Shown here in pieces: positions 27,084 to 35,283 of a stretch of 64,000 nt of DNA. The stretch lies in the NCBI RefSeq assembly GCF_038002165.1, contig NZ_JBBOBR010000002.1, positions 480,196 to 544,195 on the forward strand. Direction: 5' to 3'. Source of the DNA: Cytobacillus sp. FSL H8-0458. GTDB lineage: Bacteria; Bacillota; Bacilli; Bacillales; Cytobacillaceae. Numbering within the stretch: the stretch's first letter is position 1; every line of letters starts with the position of its first letter. The position numbers and the translations under genes were made by a program. The notes under the pieces are model-generated. The model did no database searches. It saw only the letters and a program-made list of their open reading frames with translations, and was not told the origin of the DNA.

Positions 27084-27115
27084 CCCCAATCGTTATAGAT
27101 TGGGGTTTTAAGCGT
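27084..27115 (+). terminator. Terminator of the secreted hydrolase gene
   Basis: Perfect arms CCCCAATC and GATTGGGG with a six-base loop, followed by TTTTAAGCGTTTTTT. It lies about 130 bases beyond the stop codon. Confidence 0.85.
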
Positions 27116-27147
27116 TTTTTAGTAAATAAGCTAGGGTTACCCCCAGG

Positions 27148-27364
27148 TTCGGACTCTAAGTGGTAAAATCACGTTCTCTCTGTCTGAAGTCACCTCGCTT
27201 CTGACTCTAAGTAGAATATTCCGGCTTCCTCTGTCCGAAGTTGCTCCAAGTTCGGACTCAAACTACTGCGTTTCTTCTTTCTCAGTCCGAAGTTGCCCAG
27301 GCTTCAGACTCAAAGTTGTAATATTTTCGCTCCGTCTGTCCGAAGTTACCCCGGGTTCGGACCC
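27148..27364. repeat. 52-bp tandem array of palindromic units
   Basis: TTCGGACTC or close variants start at 27148, 27199, 27251, 27303 and 27356, with steps of 51-53 bp. Between each pair lies the inverse motif CTGTCCGAAGTT, so every unit is itself an inverted repeat (TTCGGAC ... GTCCGAA). The last unit is truncated. Confidence 0.85.
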
Positions 27365-27395
27365 CCGCTCATCCTCTCCAAAACACATTATCATA

Positions 27396-28607
27396 TCAGC
27401 GAAGAACCTTCCGGCTGCCCTCCATCAGCCACATCACTACCGGAAGCAGTCCAAAGGAAATCACGGTAATCCCCGTCCAGCCTCCAGTCTGCCATACCAG
27501 GCCGGCAAGCGTCCCTCCGGTTGCGACTCCAAGGTAATAGCTTACGAGATAGATGCTCGAAGCACCGGCTTTGTGATGGGCGGCGCGCTCATTTACAATA
27601 GCCGCCATCAGTGAATGCGCCACAAAGAACCCCAGACAGGTCAGGCATAGACCTATTACAATGACTGATAAAGAATGCACATTTGTAAGCAGGGTCCCTC
27701 CTATTAAAATGATTGTTCCAACTGAAACCAATGTGGTTTGCCTGAAATAAGCAGATAGTCTTCCGCCCATAACGGAGCCAACTATACCGAAACTGTATGC
27801 AAGGTAGGTAAAAGAAATATTTTTTACAGAAAGATTAAAAGGATCCTGTTCGAGGTAAAAAGGCAGGTATGTCCATACTCCTGTAAACGAAAACTGGAGG
27901 AAGATTCCCATCGCGAATGCAGGAAAAAGCTTCGTATTTTTCAAATGTGAGCCCATGCCTGACAAGTCTTTTTGTACAGATCTTTTACTGGGCTTAAAAT
28001 AATGAGACTTTGGCAGAGTCATAAAATAAATGATGAATAGCAAAATGGAAAATCCAAATAGGAAGTAAACAGAAGTCTGCCAGCTGGCCATATCTGCAAT
28101 GTACCCGACGAAGATTCGGCCGGCCATTCCGCCAATGGCATTGGCTGCAATATACATGGTGATGCCTAGACTGATGCTCCTAGGATCCAGTTCCTCCCCT
28201 AAATACGCGATGGCAGCTGCAGGCAGGCCCGCTATACAAAAGCCCTGCAGGAAGCGCAGCATCAGAAAGGCTTCAAAATTAGGCGCAATCGGCAATAGCA
28301 CCAGCGGAATAATGGTGCAGACAAGCGTGAAATTCATTATGGAAACCCGCCCGATTCGATCAGACAGAAATCCGAAGAATAACAATCCGAAAATCATAGA
28401 AACTACAGCAGCAGACAGTGATAAACCGGCTGTTGCAGATGTGATGTCAAATGAATTCGACAGCAGCGGCATAACCGGCTGCACAAAGTATAAGTTAGCG
28501 AACACTAAAATGGATGCACTCGTCATCGCAATCATAATTTTTTTGAAGCCGGCATCCTGCAGTGAATATTTACTTGGTTCCTTTTGTAGAGCATTTACAG
28601 CAGTCAT
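27396..28607 (-). CDS. MFS transporter (drug or sugar efflux type)
   Basis: 403 residues from ATG (MTAVNALQKE), which has AGGGTGA five bases upstream; an ATG six codons earlier has no ribosome site. Twelve membrane segments. The MFS motif between segments 2 and 3 is GFLSDRIGRVSIM. Segment 1 begins MIAMTSASILVFANLYFVQPVMPLL, typical of the YnfM/AraJ-type and arabinose/drug efflux group. The substrate is unknown. It is a single gene, convergent with the secreted hydrolase and divergent from ywqB. Confidence 0.85.
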   Translation of the reverse strand: MTAVNALQKEPSKYSLQDAGFKKIMIAMTSASILVFANLYFVQPVMPLLSNSFDITSATAGLSLSAAVVSMIFGLLFFGFLSDRIGRVSIMNFTLVCTIIPLVLLPIAPNFEAFLMLRFLQGFCIAGLPAAAIAYLGEELDPRSISLGITMYIAANAIGGMAGRIFVGYIADMASWQTSVYFLFGFSILLFIIYFMTLPKSHYFKPSKRSVQKDLSGMGSHLKNTKLFPAFAMGIFLQFSFTGVWTYLPFYLEQDPFNLSVKNISFTYLAYSFGIVGSVMGGRLSAYFRQTTLVSVGTIILIGGTLLTNVHSLSVIVIGLCLTCLGFFVAHSLMAAIVNERAAHHKAGASSIYLVSYYLGVATGGTLAGLVWQTGGWTGITVISFGLLPVVMWLMEGSRKVLR

Positions 28608-28740
28608 TTTTTCACCCTGTTCCATTAAAGCGTTAAATTCATCATACCATTTTTTAAAGGAAATCGAAAAACTCTGATTTTTCTCTTCGTATGATTTCCT
28701 TTACGAATATCCTTCTACTATTTTTGAAACAGCGCGCACC

Positions 28741-28769
28741 TTCATTCCAAGTGTCCTAAATGTTATAAT
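28741..28769 (+). promoter_or_regulatory. SigA-type promoter of ywqB-ywqA
   Basis: TTCATT, a 17-base spacer and TATAAT (28764-28769). It would give a leader of about 100 bases that contains the hairpin and the 31-nt repeat listed below. Confidence 0.5.
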
Positions 28770-28786
28770 AAAGGAATGTACTTTAC

Positions 28787-28826
28787 AGGGCAGCCTGTTA
28801 CGTTAACAGGTGCCTTGCTTTAATAA
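28787..28826 (+). other. Terminator-like hairpin in the ywqBA leader
   Basis: GGCAGCCTGTTA pairs with TAACAGGTGCC (one bulged G) around a three-base loop, followed by TTGCTTTAAT. It has the shape of an intrinsic terminator placed between the promoter and the first gene, so it may attenuate transcription. Confidence 0.5.
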
Positions 28827-28827
28827 A

Positions 28828-28858
28828 TTCGACAAAATTCGGGTGGTGCCTGTCACCA
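28828..28858 (+). repeat. 31-nt dispersed element, copy 1
   Basis: Begins TTCGACAAAATTCGGG and ends TGGTGCCTGTCACCA, which is a five-base-arm hairpin. It is identical over 31 bases to copy 2 and lies directly before the ywqB ribosome site. Confidence 0.85.
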
Positions 28859-28874
28859 ATGAGGAGGTATGAAC

Positions 28875-30491
28875 ATGATTCCGGAGCGGTTTTTGGAGCC
28901 CTTGGAGTTTGCAGCGAATGAGCTGAAGGGGCTGGTGCGGGCTGAGAATGAGGAGGATGTGCGCCTTGTACAGAAGGGCTTGATGCTTTTTCGGCAGGGG
29001 CTTGTGTATCAGCTGCGCTTTGAAGGTGATAAGGTGCTGGCGACTGTACAGGATGTGACTCCGGCAAAGGTTGTACTGGATCTTGAGTTCATTCATTTGA
29101 GTGAGTGTTCCTGCCCAGCTGAAGGATTCTGCCGCCATCAGACTGCTGTCTTTCTGCAGCTTCTCTCTAAAGCCAGAAGTGTGTCCATGTGGATTGAAGA
29201 GTGGAGGAAGCCGATTAAGGAAAAGCAGACCGCCAAGAATTGGGGACTTCAAAAAGCGAAGGATCTTTTGAAATCCTCCGGCCAGATGAAGGCGGATTAT
29301 GATCGCTGGGCTGCTGCATTCGAAGAAAGCTTTACCGAGCTGATGGAAAAACAGGGAGAACCCCGTCCTTATGTACTTCCTGAGCTTTTCCATGTGTATC
29401 TGCGCCGCATGAAAGCGGGAGCACCGGTGGAGCAGGAATGGAAGCTTCTTTACCTTCTGATCGGCTATGTTTTTTCTTTTAAAAAGCTGATGGCGCTGAG
29501 CAGGAAGTACGGCCATGGCGAGGAATTGATTGACCGCTACTACCGCCATCTCTATCAGTCCCTTATGGAAGATTCCGTTGAGATCATGAATAAATTGTCG
29601 GTGCACTCCCTCCCCTTCGCTTTCGATCAATTTATCGAAAAGCTGAAGGATGATTCTGCGGGACTGATCACCGGTTCTTTTGGGATGGAGTATGAACGAA
29701 CCCATCTATACCGGCTGTTATGGACGCATTTTTTCAAAAAGAAAGAGTGGCGTGAAGCGGAGATCGAGAAGCTGAAATCCTCCATAGAGGAAGAGCCTAA
29801 CCTGCCGTTATTGGCTGGCTATGTGCATCTTCAGATTCTTGAACGCAATGATGAACAGGCACTCAGTGTTTTAAATGTGCAAAATGTCTTAATGACTCCT
29901 TATTTGCTTTACTGGCTCGATTACTTTTCAGCCAATAAGGACTGGAATCGGATGAGCCCGTATGCAGAAGCATTTATCCATAAATTACGTGATTATCTGA
30001 AAGAAATTGATGACTATTACGCCTGCATGGATTTTACCCGGATGTCCATCAAGGCGATTTCTCCATTTTGCCTGGAAAGCAGCAAAATGGATTTGTACGA
30101 GAAAGCCTTGATGGAGACGCTGCCGTACAGCTACAGTGACTATGAATATTTGCTTTTTGAAAAAGGCGAATTCATGAAATGGGCGGACCTGCAGGCGTTT
30201 ATTGGCTTTGATCTTGATTCTCTTGGCAAGGACCGGATCAGGGAAATCAGCAAAAAGGAGCCCTCCATCCTCCTTCCGCTTTATCATCAGTCCATCACTG
30301 GCCATATTAATATGAAAAACAGAGATCATTACCGCGAGGCCGTCCGGAAAATGAAAAAGCTTCGCACGCTGTACAACAAGCTGAAACGCCAGGAAGACTG
30401 GCAGCTTTTTCTTGAATTGCTGCTCGAAAAAACGAAACGTCTTCGCGCCTTTCAGGAAGAATGCAAAAGGGGTAAGCTAATCGATGCTTAA
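28875..30491 (+). CDS. ywqB: YwqB, SWIM zinc-finger protein
   Basis: 538 residues from the second ATG (MIPERFLEP). GAGGAGG lies eight bases before it but only two bases before the first ATG. The SWIM motif sits at about 73-92: CSCPAEGFCRHQTAVFLQL gives C-x-C and C-x-H zinc ligands. SWIM domains bind DNA or proteins, and ywqB is the regular partner of the SNF2 helicase ywqA. The rest is a helical region rich in aromatic residues. The gene overlaps ywqA by eight bases, so translation is coupled and the two products probably form one complex. Homologous pairs (YwqB-YwqA) are conserved in Bacillaceae. Confidence 0.88.
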   Translation: MIPERFLEPLEFAANELKGLVRAENEEDVRLVQKGLMLFRQGLVYQLRFEGDKVLATVQDVTPAKVVLDLEFIHLSECSCPAEGFCRHQTAVFLQLLSKARSVSMWIEEWRKPIKEKQTAKNWGLQKAKDLLKSSGQMKADYDRWAAAFEESFTELMEKQGEPRPYVLPELFHVYLRRMKAGAPVEQEWKLLYLLIGYVFSFKKLMALSRKYGHGEELIDRYYRHLYQSLMEDSVEIMNKLSVHSLPFAFDQFIEKLKDDSAGLITGSFGMEYERTHLYRLLWTHFFKKKEWREAEIEKLKSSIEEEPNLPLLAGYVHLQILERNDEQALSVLNVQNVLMTPYLLYWLDYFSANKDWNRMSPYAEAFIHKLRDYLKEIDDYYACMDFTRMSIKAISPFCLESSKMDLYEKALMETLPYSYSDYEYLLFEKGEFMKWADLQAFIGFDLDSLGKDRIREISKKEPSILLPLYHQSITGHINMKNRDHYREAVRKMKKLRTLYNKLKRQEDWQLFLELLLEKTKRLRAFQEECKRGKLIDA

Positions 30492-33303
30492 AACGAGATT
30501 TCTCCATGTGAAAGTGAAACCAATAACCAATGAACGCTACCTAATTTTTGCTGTTAATGAAGAGGGACGCCTGCTTTCTCCGAAGGAATGGAAGCCTCTT
30601 CTTTTTAACCATCACAGGGAAAGCTTTTTCGGAACCATGCTTGATGCTGCAGAGGCAGACGGGATTAAAGGGATCTCCGTAAGCGGATGGCAGCTTGTCA
30701 CCCTGTTTGCGGCAGAGCAATTCAACCGTTTGATTGATTGGAGCTGGGATGAAACGGCCGAAATTCTGCTGGCCTCCTCTCATGCTCTTTATGATTCGAT
30801 CGTGGACCAGGAATGGATGCCGGATTTTGCCGCCTGGGAACAGGATCAATTCCGCTGGGCACTGCCGGAAAGTGTGATCGCCGAATTTGGCACAAGCTTT
30901 TGGGAGCAGACAGTAGAAGGCTCTCCAGTCAGGGAGTTTATCGGGGATTTATTCCACCGCTCCCTTGATGGCTATATGAATCAAAACCATGAAGCGAAAG
31001 CGCAGTTCGGTGAGAAGCTTGAAGCCTTGCGGAGTGAGCATCTCTCACCAAGGGATCTTGCAGCTTATTTCGATGAAGAAAGCTGGCAGGAATGGATCGG
31101 GGTCAAAGCAATTGAAGCTCCTTTCTCAATCGGACTTAAGCTTGAAGAGCCCGGGGATATCGATACCAGCTGGGATTTGACTATATTTCTGCGCGGAAAA
31201 AAGAACCCTGATGTATTCGTCGATTACAGGGACTATTCGAATTATCCGCAAGAATGGCATGATTATGAGGATTCAATTGAAAAAGAGATCCAGCGCTGGC
31301 TGGAGCTTTTCCCATGGCTTGAAGGCAAGCCCGGCGAGATTTCGACTATGCTGACGGAAGATGAAGCCTGGACTTTTCTGACAGAGGCAAGCGAAACCAT
31401 GCTGGCACTCGGCGTGGAAATCCTGCTTCCATCATGGTGGCAGGCTATGAAGAACGCAAGCCTCAAGGTTAAGGCAAAAGTGAAAGGAACCGGAGGCCAC
31501 CGCCCCTCTTTTGTCGGGCTGCAGTCGATGCTTGATTATGATTGGCGCTTCAGCATGAATGGCGTTGACTTAACAGAGGAAGAATTCCGGGGCATGGTAG
31601 AGGAAAAAAGACGTCTCGTCTACGTTCGCGGCCGCTGGATTAAGCTGGATCCCCATTTTGTCCGCCATATCCAGGATTTAATGAAGAAAGCGGAAAAGGA
31701 AGGTTTGCATGTCCGTGATTTGATCGAGCAGGAGCTTATGGCTGACGGGAGCCCGCAGGAAGACGAGCTGGATAATCCTAAAACATTTGCCCGGATTCAG
31801 ATTGAGCTTAACCGCCAATGGAAACAGATGGTGAAGCAGCTCCGCGATATTAAAAACCTTCCGCTTGAAGAAGTCCCTGCAAGCTTCAAGGGTGATCTCC
31901 GCCCTTACCAGAAGCTCGGGATGAGCTGGCTGCTGTTTTTGCGCCGCTATGGGTTTGGTGCTATTTTGGCAGATGATATGGGACTTGGAAAAACGATTCA
32001 GCTGATCTCTTATCTTTTAAAAGTAAAGAAAGAGGAAGATAGCGGACCTTCGCTCATTGTGTGCCCTACTTCTGTCCTCGGCAACTGGCAAAAGGAAATC
32101 GAGCGCTTTGCCCCTGGCATGAGCGTATATCTCCACTACGGATCCAACCGGCTGAAGGGAGAAAGCTTTTCTGAAAAAGTAATGGAGTCTGATATTGTGC
32201 TGACCTCCTATGGACTAACCCATATGGATCTGGAAGATTTTGAAGCAATCGAGTGGAGTTCCATTTCGATTGATGAAGCCCAAAATATTAAAAATGCCCA
32301 GACAAAACAATCTAGGGCTGTCCGGAAGTTAAAGGGCAAGCACCATATTGCCCTCACCGGCACGCCGATGGAGAACCGCTTGACCGAGCTCTGGTCCATT
32401 TTCGATTTTACGAACCACGGCTATCTCGGCAGTCTCGGGCATTTCCAGAAGCGCTATGTTCTGCCGATTGAGAAGGATGACAACAAAAATAAAGTTAAGC
32501 AGCTGCAGGCCTATATCCGCCCCTTCCTGCTCCGCCGCACGAAAAAGGATGAGGATGTAGCCTTAAACCTGCCCGATAAGCTTGAGCAGAAGGAATATTG
32601 TCCGCTGACTGCTGAACAGGCTTCCCTATATGAGCAGCTTGTCCAGGATACATTCGCACAGATCGAAAAGCTTTCCGGGTTTGAGCGCAAAGGCCTGATT
32701 CTGCAGTTATTAAGCCGCTTAAAACAGCTGTGCAACCATCCGGCCCTTTATTTAAAAGAGGAGAAGCCTAAGCATGTCCTTGAGCGTTCTGTAAAGCTTG
32801 AAAAATTAAGCGAACTTGTTGGCGCTGTTCATGAGCAGGGAGAAAGCTGCCTGATTTTTACCCAATATATCGAAATGGGAAATATGATCGCCCGTCTGCT
32901 GAAAAAACAATTCGGATTTGACGTGCCGTTTTTAAACGGAAGCGTGCCAAAGCAGGAGCGGGATTCTATGATCAGCCGTTTTCAGAACCATGAGTTCCCG
33001 GTATTCCTGCTGTCGCTAAAAGCAGGCGGAACCGGTTTGAATCTGACGGCAGCAAACCATGTTATCCATTATGACCGCTGGTGGAATCCTGCTGTGGAGA
33101 ATCAGGCGACTGACCGCGCCTACCGGATTGGGCAAAAACGCTTTGTTCATGTGCATAAAATGATTGCCACCGGCACACTCGAGGAAAAAATAGATGCTAT
33201 GCTTGAAAAGAAGCAGTCCCTTAATGATCAGATCATTACTAGCGAGAACTGGATTACCGAGCTTTCAACAGATGAGCTGAGGGATCTGGTTCACCTGACA
33301 TAA
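30484..33303 (+). CDS. ywqA: YwqA, SNF2-type helicase
   Basis: 939 residues. The N-terminal half (about 1-460) is the SNF2-associated region of bacterial SNF2 proteins. The helicase core follows: Walker A ILADDMGLGKTIQL (about 495-510), IDEAQNIKN (DEAQ box, about 595), LTGTPMENRLTELWSIFDF, then the C-terminal helicase half with GGTGLNLTAANHVIHYDRWW and ATDRAYRIGQ (motifs V and VI). It should be a DNA-dependent ATPase that translocates on double-stranded DNA and remodels protein-DNA complexes; its target is unknown. It overlaps ywqB, and its stop is only seven bases from the converging gene, with no terminator visible between. Confidence 0.93.
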   Translation: MLKTRFLHVKVKPITNERYLIFAVNEEGRLLSPKEWKPLLFNHHRESFFGTMLDAAEADGIKGISVSGWQLVTLFAAEQFNRLIDWSWDETAEILLASSHALYDSIVDQEWMPDFAAWEQDQFRWALPESVIAEFGTSFWEQTVEGSPVREFIGDLFHRSLDGYMNQNHEAKAQFGEKLEALRSEHLSPRDLAAYFDEESWQEWIGVKAIEAPFSIGLKLEEPGDIDTSWDLTIFLRGKKNPDVFVDYRDYSNYPQEWHDYEDSIEKEIQRWLELFPWLEGKPGEISTMLTEDEAWTFLTEASETMLALGVEILLPSWWQAMKNASLKVKAKVKGTGGHRPSFVGLQSMLDYDWRFSMNGVDLTEEEFRGMVEEKRRLVYVRGRWIKLDPHFVRHIQDLMKKAEKEGLHVRDLIEQELMADGSPQEDELDNPKTFARIQIELNRQWKQMVKQLRDIKNLPLEEVPASFKGDLRPYQKLGMSWLLFLRRYGFGAILADDMGLGKTIQLISYLLKVKKEEDSGPSLIVCPTSVLGNWQKEIERFAPGMSVYLHYGSNRLKGESFSEKVMESDIVLTSYGLTHMDLEDFEAIEWSSISIDEAQNIKNAQTKQSRAVRKLKGKHHIALTGTPMENRLTELWSIFDFTNHGYLGSLGHFQKRYVLPIEKDDNKNKVKQLQAYIRPFLLRRTKKDEDVALNLPDKLEQKEYCPLTAEQASLYEQLVQDTFAQIEKLSGFERKGLILQLLSRLKQLCNHPALYLKEEKPKHVLERSVKLEKLSELVGAVHEQGESCLIFTQYIEMGNMIARLLKKQFGFDVPFLNGSVPKQERDSMISRFQNHEFPVFLLSLKAGGTGLNLTAANHVIHYDRWWNPAVENQATDRAYRIGQKRFVHVHKMIATGTLEEKIDAMLEKKQSLNDQIITSENWITELSTDELRDLVHLT

Positions 33304-33310
33304 AATTGAT

Positions 33311-33697
33311 TCAGTCTTCAAGTCCTTGATATGCATAAAGGCTTGAAGGCTTTTCTTTTATTTTCGCATATTCCGGCTTATTAGGTTTTTGCGTCAGAAA
33401 AGTGACTTTGCTGCCTTCCTTAATAATAAAACAGGATAGCAGCTGGTATGAAGGCTTCTTGTTCCCTGCGTTAATGGCCACATGGCTTAAAAAGAAGTTA
33501 AACTTGTAGTGAAGAGTTCTTTCCGTATCGTTGATCAAAAGTGAAGTTTGAGTTCTAAGAGGAATTCTTTGATAGGATTTGTTATTTTGAAGCTTAAGGA
33601 GCTGAAGTGCATCATAGAAGCTTGGCTGATGATTGGTATTTAGACTCTTATTTTCTGTTTGAAAATAAAGGTATCCGGTTTCTTCCCCATTATCCAT
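33311..33697 (-). CDS. Uncharacterised small protein divergent from an XRE regulator
   Basis: 128 residues from ATG (MDNGEETGYLYF), chosen for AAAGGAGGT eight bases upstream; a longer frame lacks this. Soluble, basic in the C-terminal half, probably beta-rich (YHKF-type aromatic strands such as LHYKFNFFLSHVAIN). I do not recognise the family. It diverges from the XRE regulator gene, and the 206 bases between their starts contain a large symmetrical dyad, so that regulator probably controls it. Confidence 0.65.
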   Translation of the reverse strand: MDNGEETGYLYFQTENKSLNTNHQPSFYDALQLLKLQNNKSYQRIPLRTQTSLLINDTERTLHYKFNFFLSHVAINAGNKKPSYQLLSCFIIKEGSKVTFLTQKPNKPEYAKIKEKPSSLYAYQGLED

Positions 33698-33795
33698 TAA
33701 ATTGAACCTCCTTTTTATTATTTTCAAAAAGTATATTCGACATATTCCGTGAAAATCCTCCCTGGTTCTTAATGCCTATTCAGCAGTATTTATTA

Positions 33796-33841
33796 TTTGT
33801 GAATATTAATCACATTTATAATTGTGACTGCCGTTCACAAA
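33796..33841. promoter_or_regulatory. Double-dyad operator between divergent gene and xre gene
   Basis: TTTGTGAA-N6-TCACA-N8-TGTGA-N6-TTCACAAA is symmetrical over 46 bases. It also consists of two GTGA-N7-TCAC dyads whose starts are 25 bases apart. A TATAAT box (33817-33822) sits at the exact centre. This is what cooperative binding of an XRE dimer pair would need. Confidence 0.7.
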
Positions 33842-33903
33842 CAGCCCTTTTACACTTTATTCCCGCTAAGTTAAAAGAAAGAAAGCAAATGGCGGTGAAA
33901 AGG

Positions 33904-34305
33904 ATGTCTTTACCTGAAATACTGAAAAAGTTAAGAACGGACCGAAAGTGGACTCAGGATTTTGCTGCTGAAATGCTGAAAGTGGATCGCTCAACCATTA
34001 GCAAATACGAAACAGGCAAGGTCACCCCCACTTACCAAACCCTCGTACAAATGGCAGAAGTATATAAAGTGGACAAGACCTTATTGACTGATGAATTGGA
34101 GAGCCCGTCCTCCTACTCAGCGGCGGACAAGTCCGTTTTAAAAGAAAACCCGGATGATAAGGACATGGAGATGATCCGGGAAATCATCAGCCATTTTCCT
34201 GACCTGAAAAAATCCCTCCTGGACATATACACCTTTAACGAAAAGAAAAAAGCCCTGGCTGTGAGAATGATTAAGAACAACATTCATGCATTGAAAGAAT
34301 TTTAG
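33904..34305 (+). CDS. XRE-family transcriptional regulator
   Basis: 133 residues from ATG (MSLPEILKKL), with GGCGGTGA five bases upstream. An ATG five codons earlier is possible, and a still longer frame runs into the operator region. Residues 5-60 are an HTH_3 domain (LRTDRKWTQDFAAEMLKVDRSTISKYETGKVTPTY). The C-terminal part is a short helical tail (EMIREIISHFPDLKKSLLDIYTF) probably for dimerisation, as in SinR-like or immunity repressors. The dyad upstream indicates autoregulation and control of the divergent gene. The 31-nt repeat begins five bases after its stop codon. Confidence 0.8.
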   Translation: MSLPEILKKLRTDRKWTQDFAAEMLKVDRSTISKYETGKVTPTYQTLVQMAEVYKVDKTLLTDELESPSSYSAADKSVLKENPDDKDMEMIREIISHFPDLKKSLLDIYTFNEKKKALAVRMIKNNIHALKEF

Positions 34306-34309
34306 GTTA

Positions 34310-34340
34310 TTCGACAAAATTCGGGTGGTGCCTGTCACCA
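34310..34340 (+). repeat. 31-nt dispersed element, copy 2
   Basis: Identical to copy 1 over 31 bases, same orientation, beginning five bases after the xre stop codon. Confidence 0.85.
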
Positions 34341-34347
34341 CAAAAAT

Positions 34348-34371
34348 AACCCGGCACAAGAGTACCGGGTT
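34348..34371 (-). terminator. Terminator of the ssbB operon
   Basis: Arms AACCCGG and CCGGGTT with a ten-base loop; on the minus strand they are followed by ATTTTTG. It could also serve the converging xre gene, where the T tract is weaker. Confidence 0.65.
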
Positions 34372-34451
34372 CCAATTTGGGGAAGTTTTGGGGATAAAAT
34401 TGATTCTCTATATGGAAGGAATATGTGTGGACAGCTGGGTGGGGGATGCCG

Positions 34452-34652
34452 TCAGTTCATGATGGAGAAGCGTTTAGGTGTTTGCCGCTCTTGTGTATGG
34501 CTGTTTTGCATGACCGTTTCACGGATGAGCGATTCAAGCTGGAGGACCCGTTTGTTCAGATCATCAACTCTCTGGTTTGATTTTCCGAGCATCTTGATGA
34601 GGCTTTCGAGCATATATTCCAATGCCTTTTCTCTTTCAGACCCTTCATTCAA
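34452..34652 (-). CDS. Small coiled-coil protein downstream of ssbB
   Basis: 66 residues, highly charged, with a heptad pattern from about 15 to 50 (LESLIKMLGKSNQRVDDLNKRVLQLESLI) predicting a coiled coil. Its ATG overlaps the ssbB stop (ATGA), so the two are translationally coupled. Function unknown; the arrangement suggests it works with single-stranded DNA-binding protein. Confidence 0.7.
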   Translation of the reverse strand: MNEGSEREKALEYMLESLIKMLGKSNQRVDDLNKRVLQLESLIRETVMQNSHTQERQTPKRFSIMN

Positions 34653-35017
34653 AATGGCAGCTCCTCCTTGGTCACGGTCACCGGGATGTCCTCTGTCTTT
34701 TTCCGGTCAAGGAAGCGGACTGATTCCGCTACCACCTCTGTTACATAAATCCTTTTCTTTTCCTGATTATCATAATGCCTCGTCTGAATTCTTCCGGTTA
34801 TTCCAATCAGGGTTCCCTTCCGGCAATACTGCGATGTATTTTCCGCGGTTTTTTTCCATAAGGTGCACTGCACAAAATCCGCATCGACTTCACCCTTCTG
34901 GCTGCGGTACTGACGGTTTACTGCCAGCGTCACATTCGTCACCGGAATTCCTTCCTGTGTCCTTTTTAGCTCAGGATCCCTTGTCAGCCTTCCCACCAGG
35001 GTCACTTGATTGATCAT
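34649..35017 (-). CDS. ssbB: Single-stranded DNA-binding protein SsbB
   Basis: 122 residues from ATG (MINQVTLVG). GAGGAGA is well spaced before this codon, whereas it directly abuts the ATG three codons earlier. It is a single OB fold (VTLVGRLTRDPELKRTQEGIPVTNVTLAVNR and ADFVQCTLWKKTAEN) that ends at about 105, without the long Gly/Gln linker and DDDIPF-type tip of SsbA. The tail reads VTKEELPF, so a short partial interaction tip remains. SsbB of B. subtilis protects incoming DNA during competence. A perfect ComK-type AAAA-N5-TTTT box lies 66 bases upstream. Confidence 0.88.
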   Translation of the reverse strand: MINQVTLVGRLTRDPELKRTQEGIPVTNVTLAVNRQYRSQKGEVDADFVQCTLWKKTAENTSQYCRKGTLIGITGRIQTRHYDNQEKKRIYVTEVVAESVRFLDRKKTEDIPVTVTKEELPF

Positions 35018-35082
35018 GGTTTTCATCTCCTCTCTTTGATAGCCTTATCATAGCCGGAACTTCTCAACTGTGTAAAAAAGCC

Positions 35083-35095
35083 AAAATGTGTTTTT
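35083..35095 (-). promoter_or_regulatory. ComK-box-like site upstream of ssbB
   Basis: AAAA-N5-TTTT is perfect. A second one-mismatch box lies at 35125-35137, 29 bases away; functional ComK spacings are near 8, 18 or 31 bases, so this is close but not exact. It is a short AT-rich pattern that can arise by chance. Confidence 0.35.
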
Positions 35096-35283
35096 CACAG
35101 TGCTTTTTCGGCAAAAACACCCCTAAAATTCAATTTCAAGCTCATTTTCTGCAATAAACTGCCTCGAAAATACGATTTTCAGCATTAATAAAAAGAAAAT
35201 TCGACATACCCTCAAATTCGCTTTCAGTATGGGCTGTGTTATAATTTTTTATAGACAACTTATTTTAGAGATGGAGGTAAGCC

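Larger units (their letters stand above)
26957..27395. other. Gene-free convergent region filled with repeats
   Basis: About 440 bases between two convergent genes. In order it holds a three-unit 21-bp array, the terminator of the hydrolase gene, and a four-to-five-unit 52-bp palindromic array. I see no ORF with coding character. Confidence 0.6.

Noticed and set aside
27148..27364. Possible CRISPR array
   Set aside because: Units are directly adjacent, 52 bp, internally palindromic and lack unique spacers; there are no cas genes.
28803..29705. 300-codon ORF antisense to ywqB
   Set aside because: It mirrors the ywqB coding frame, has no ribosome site and starts inside a gene with clear SWIM homology.
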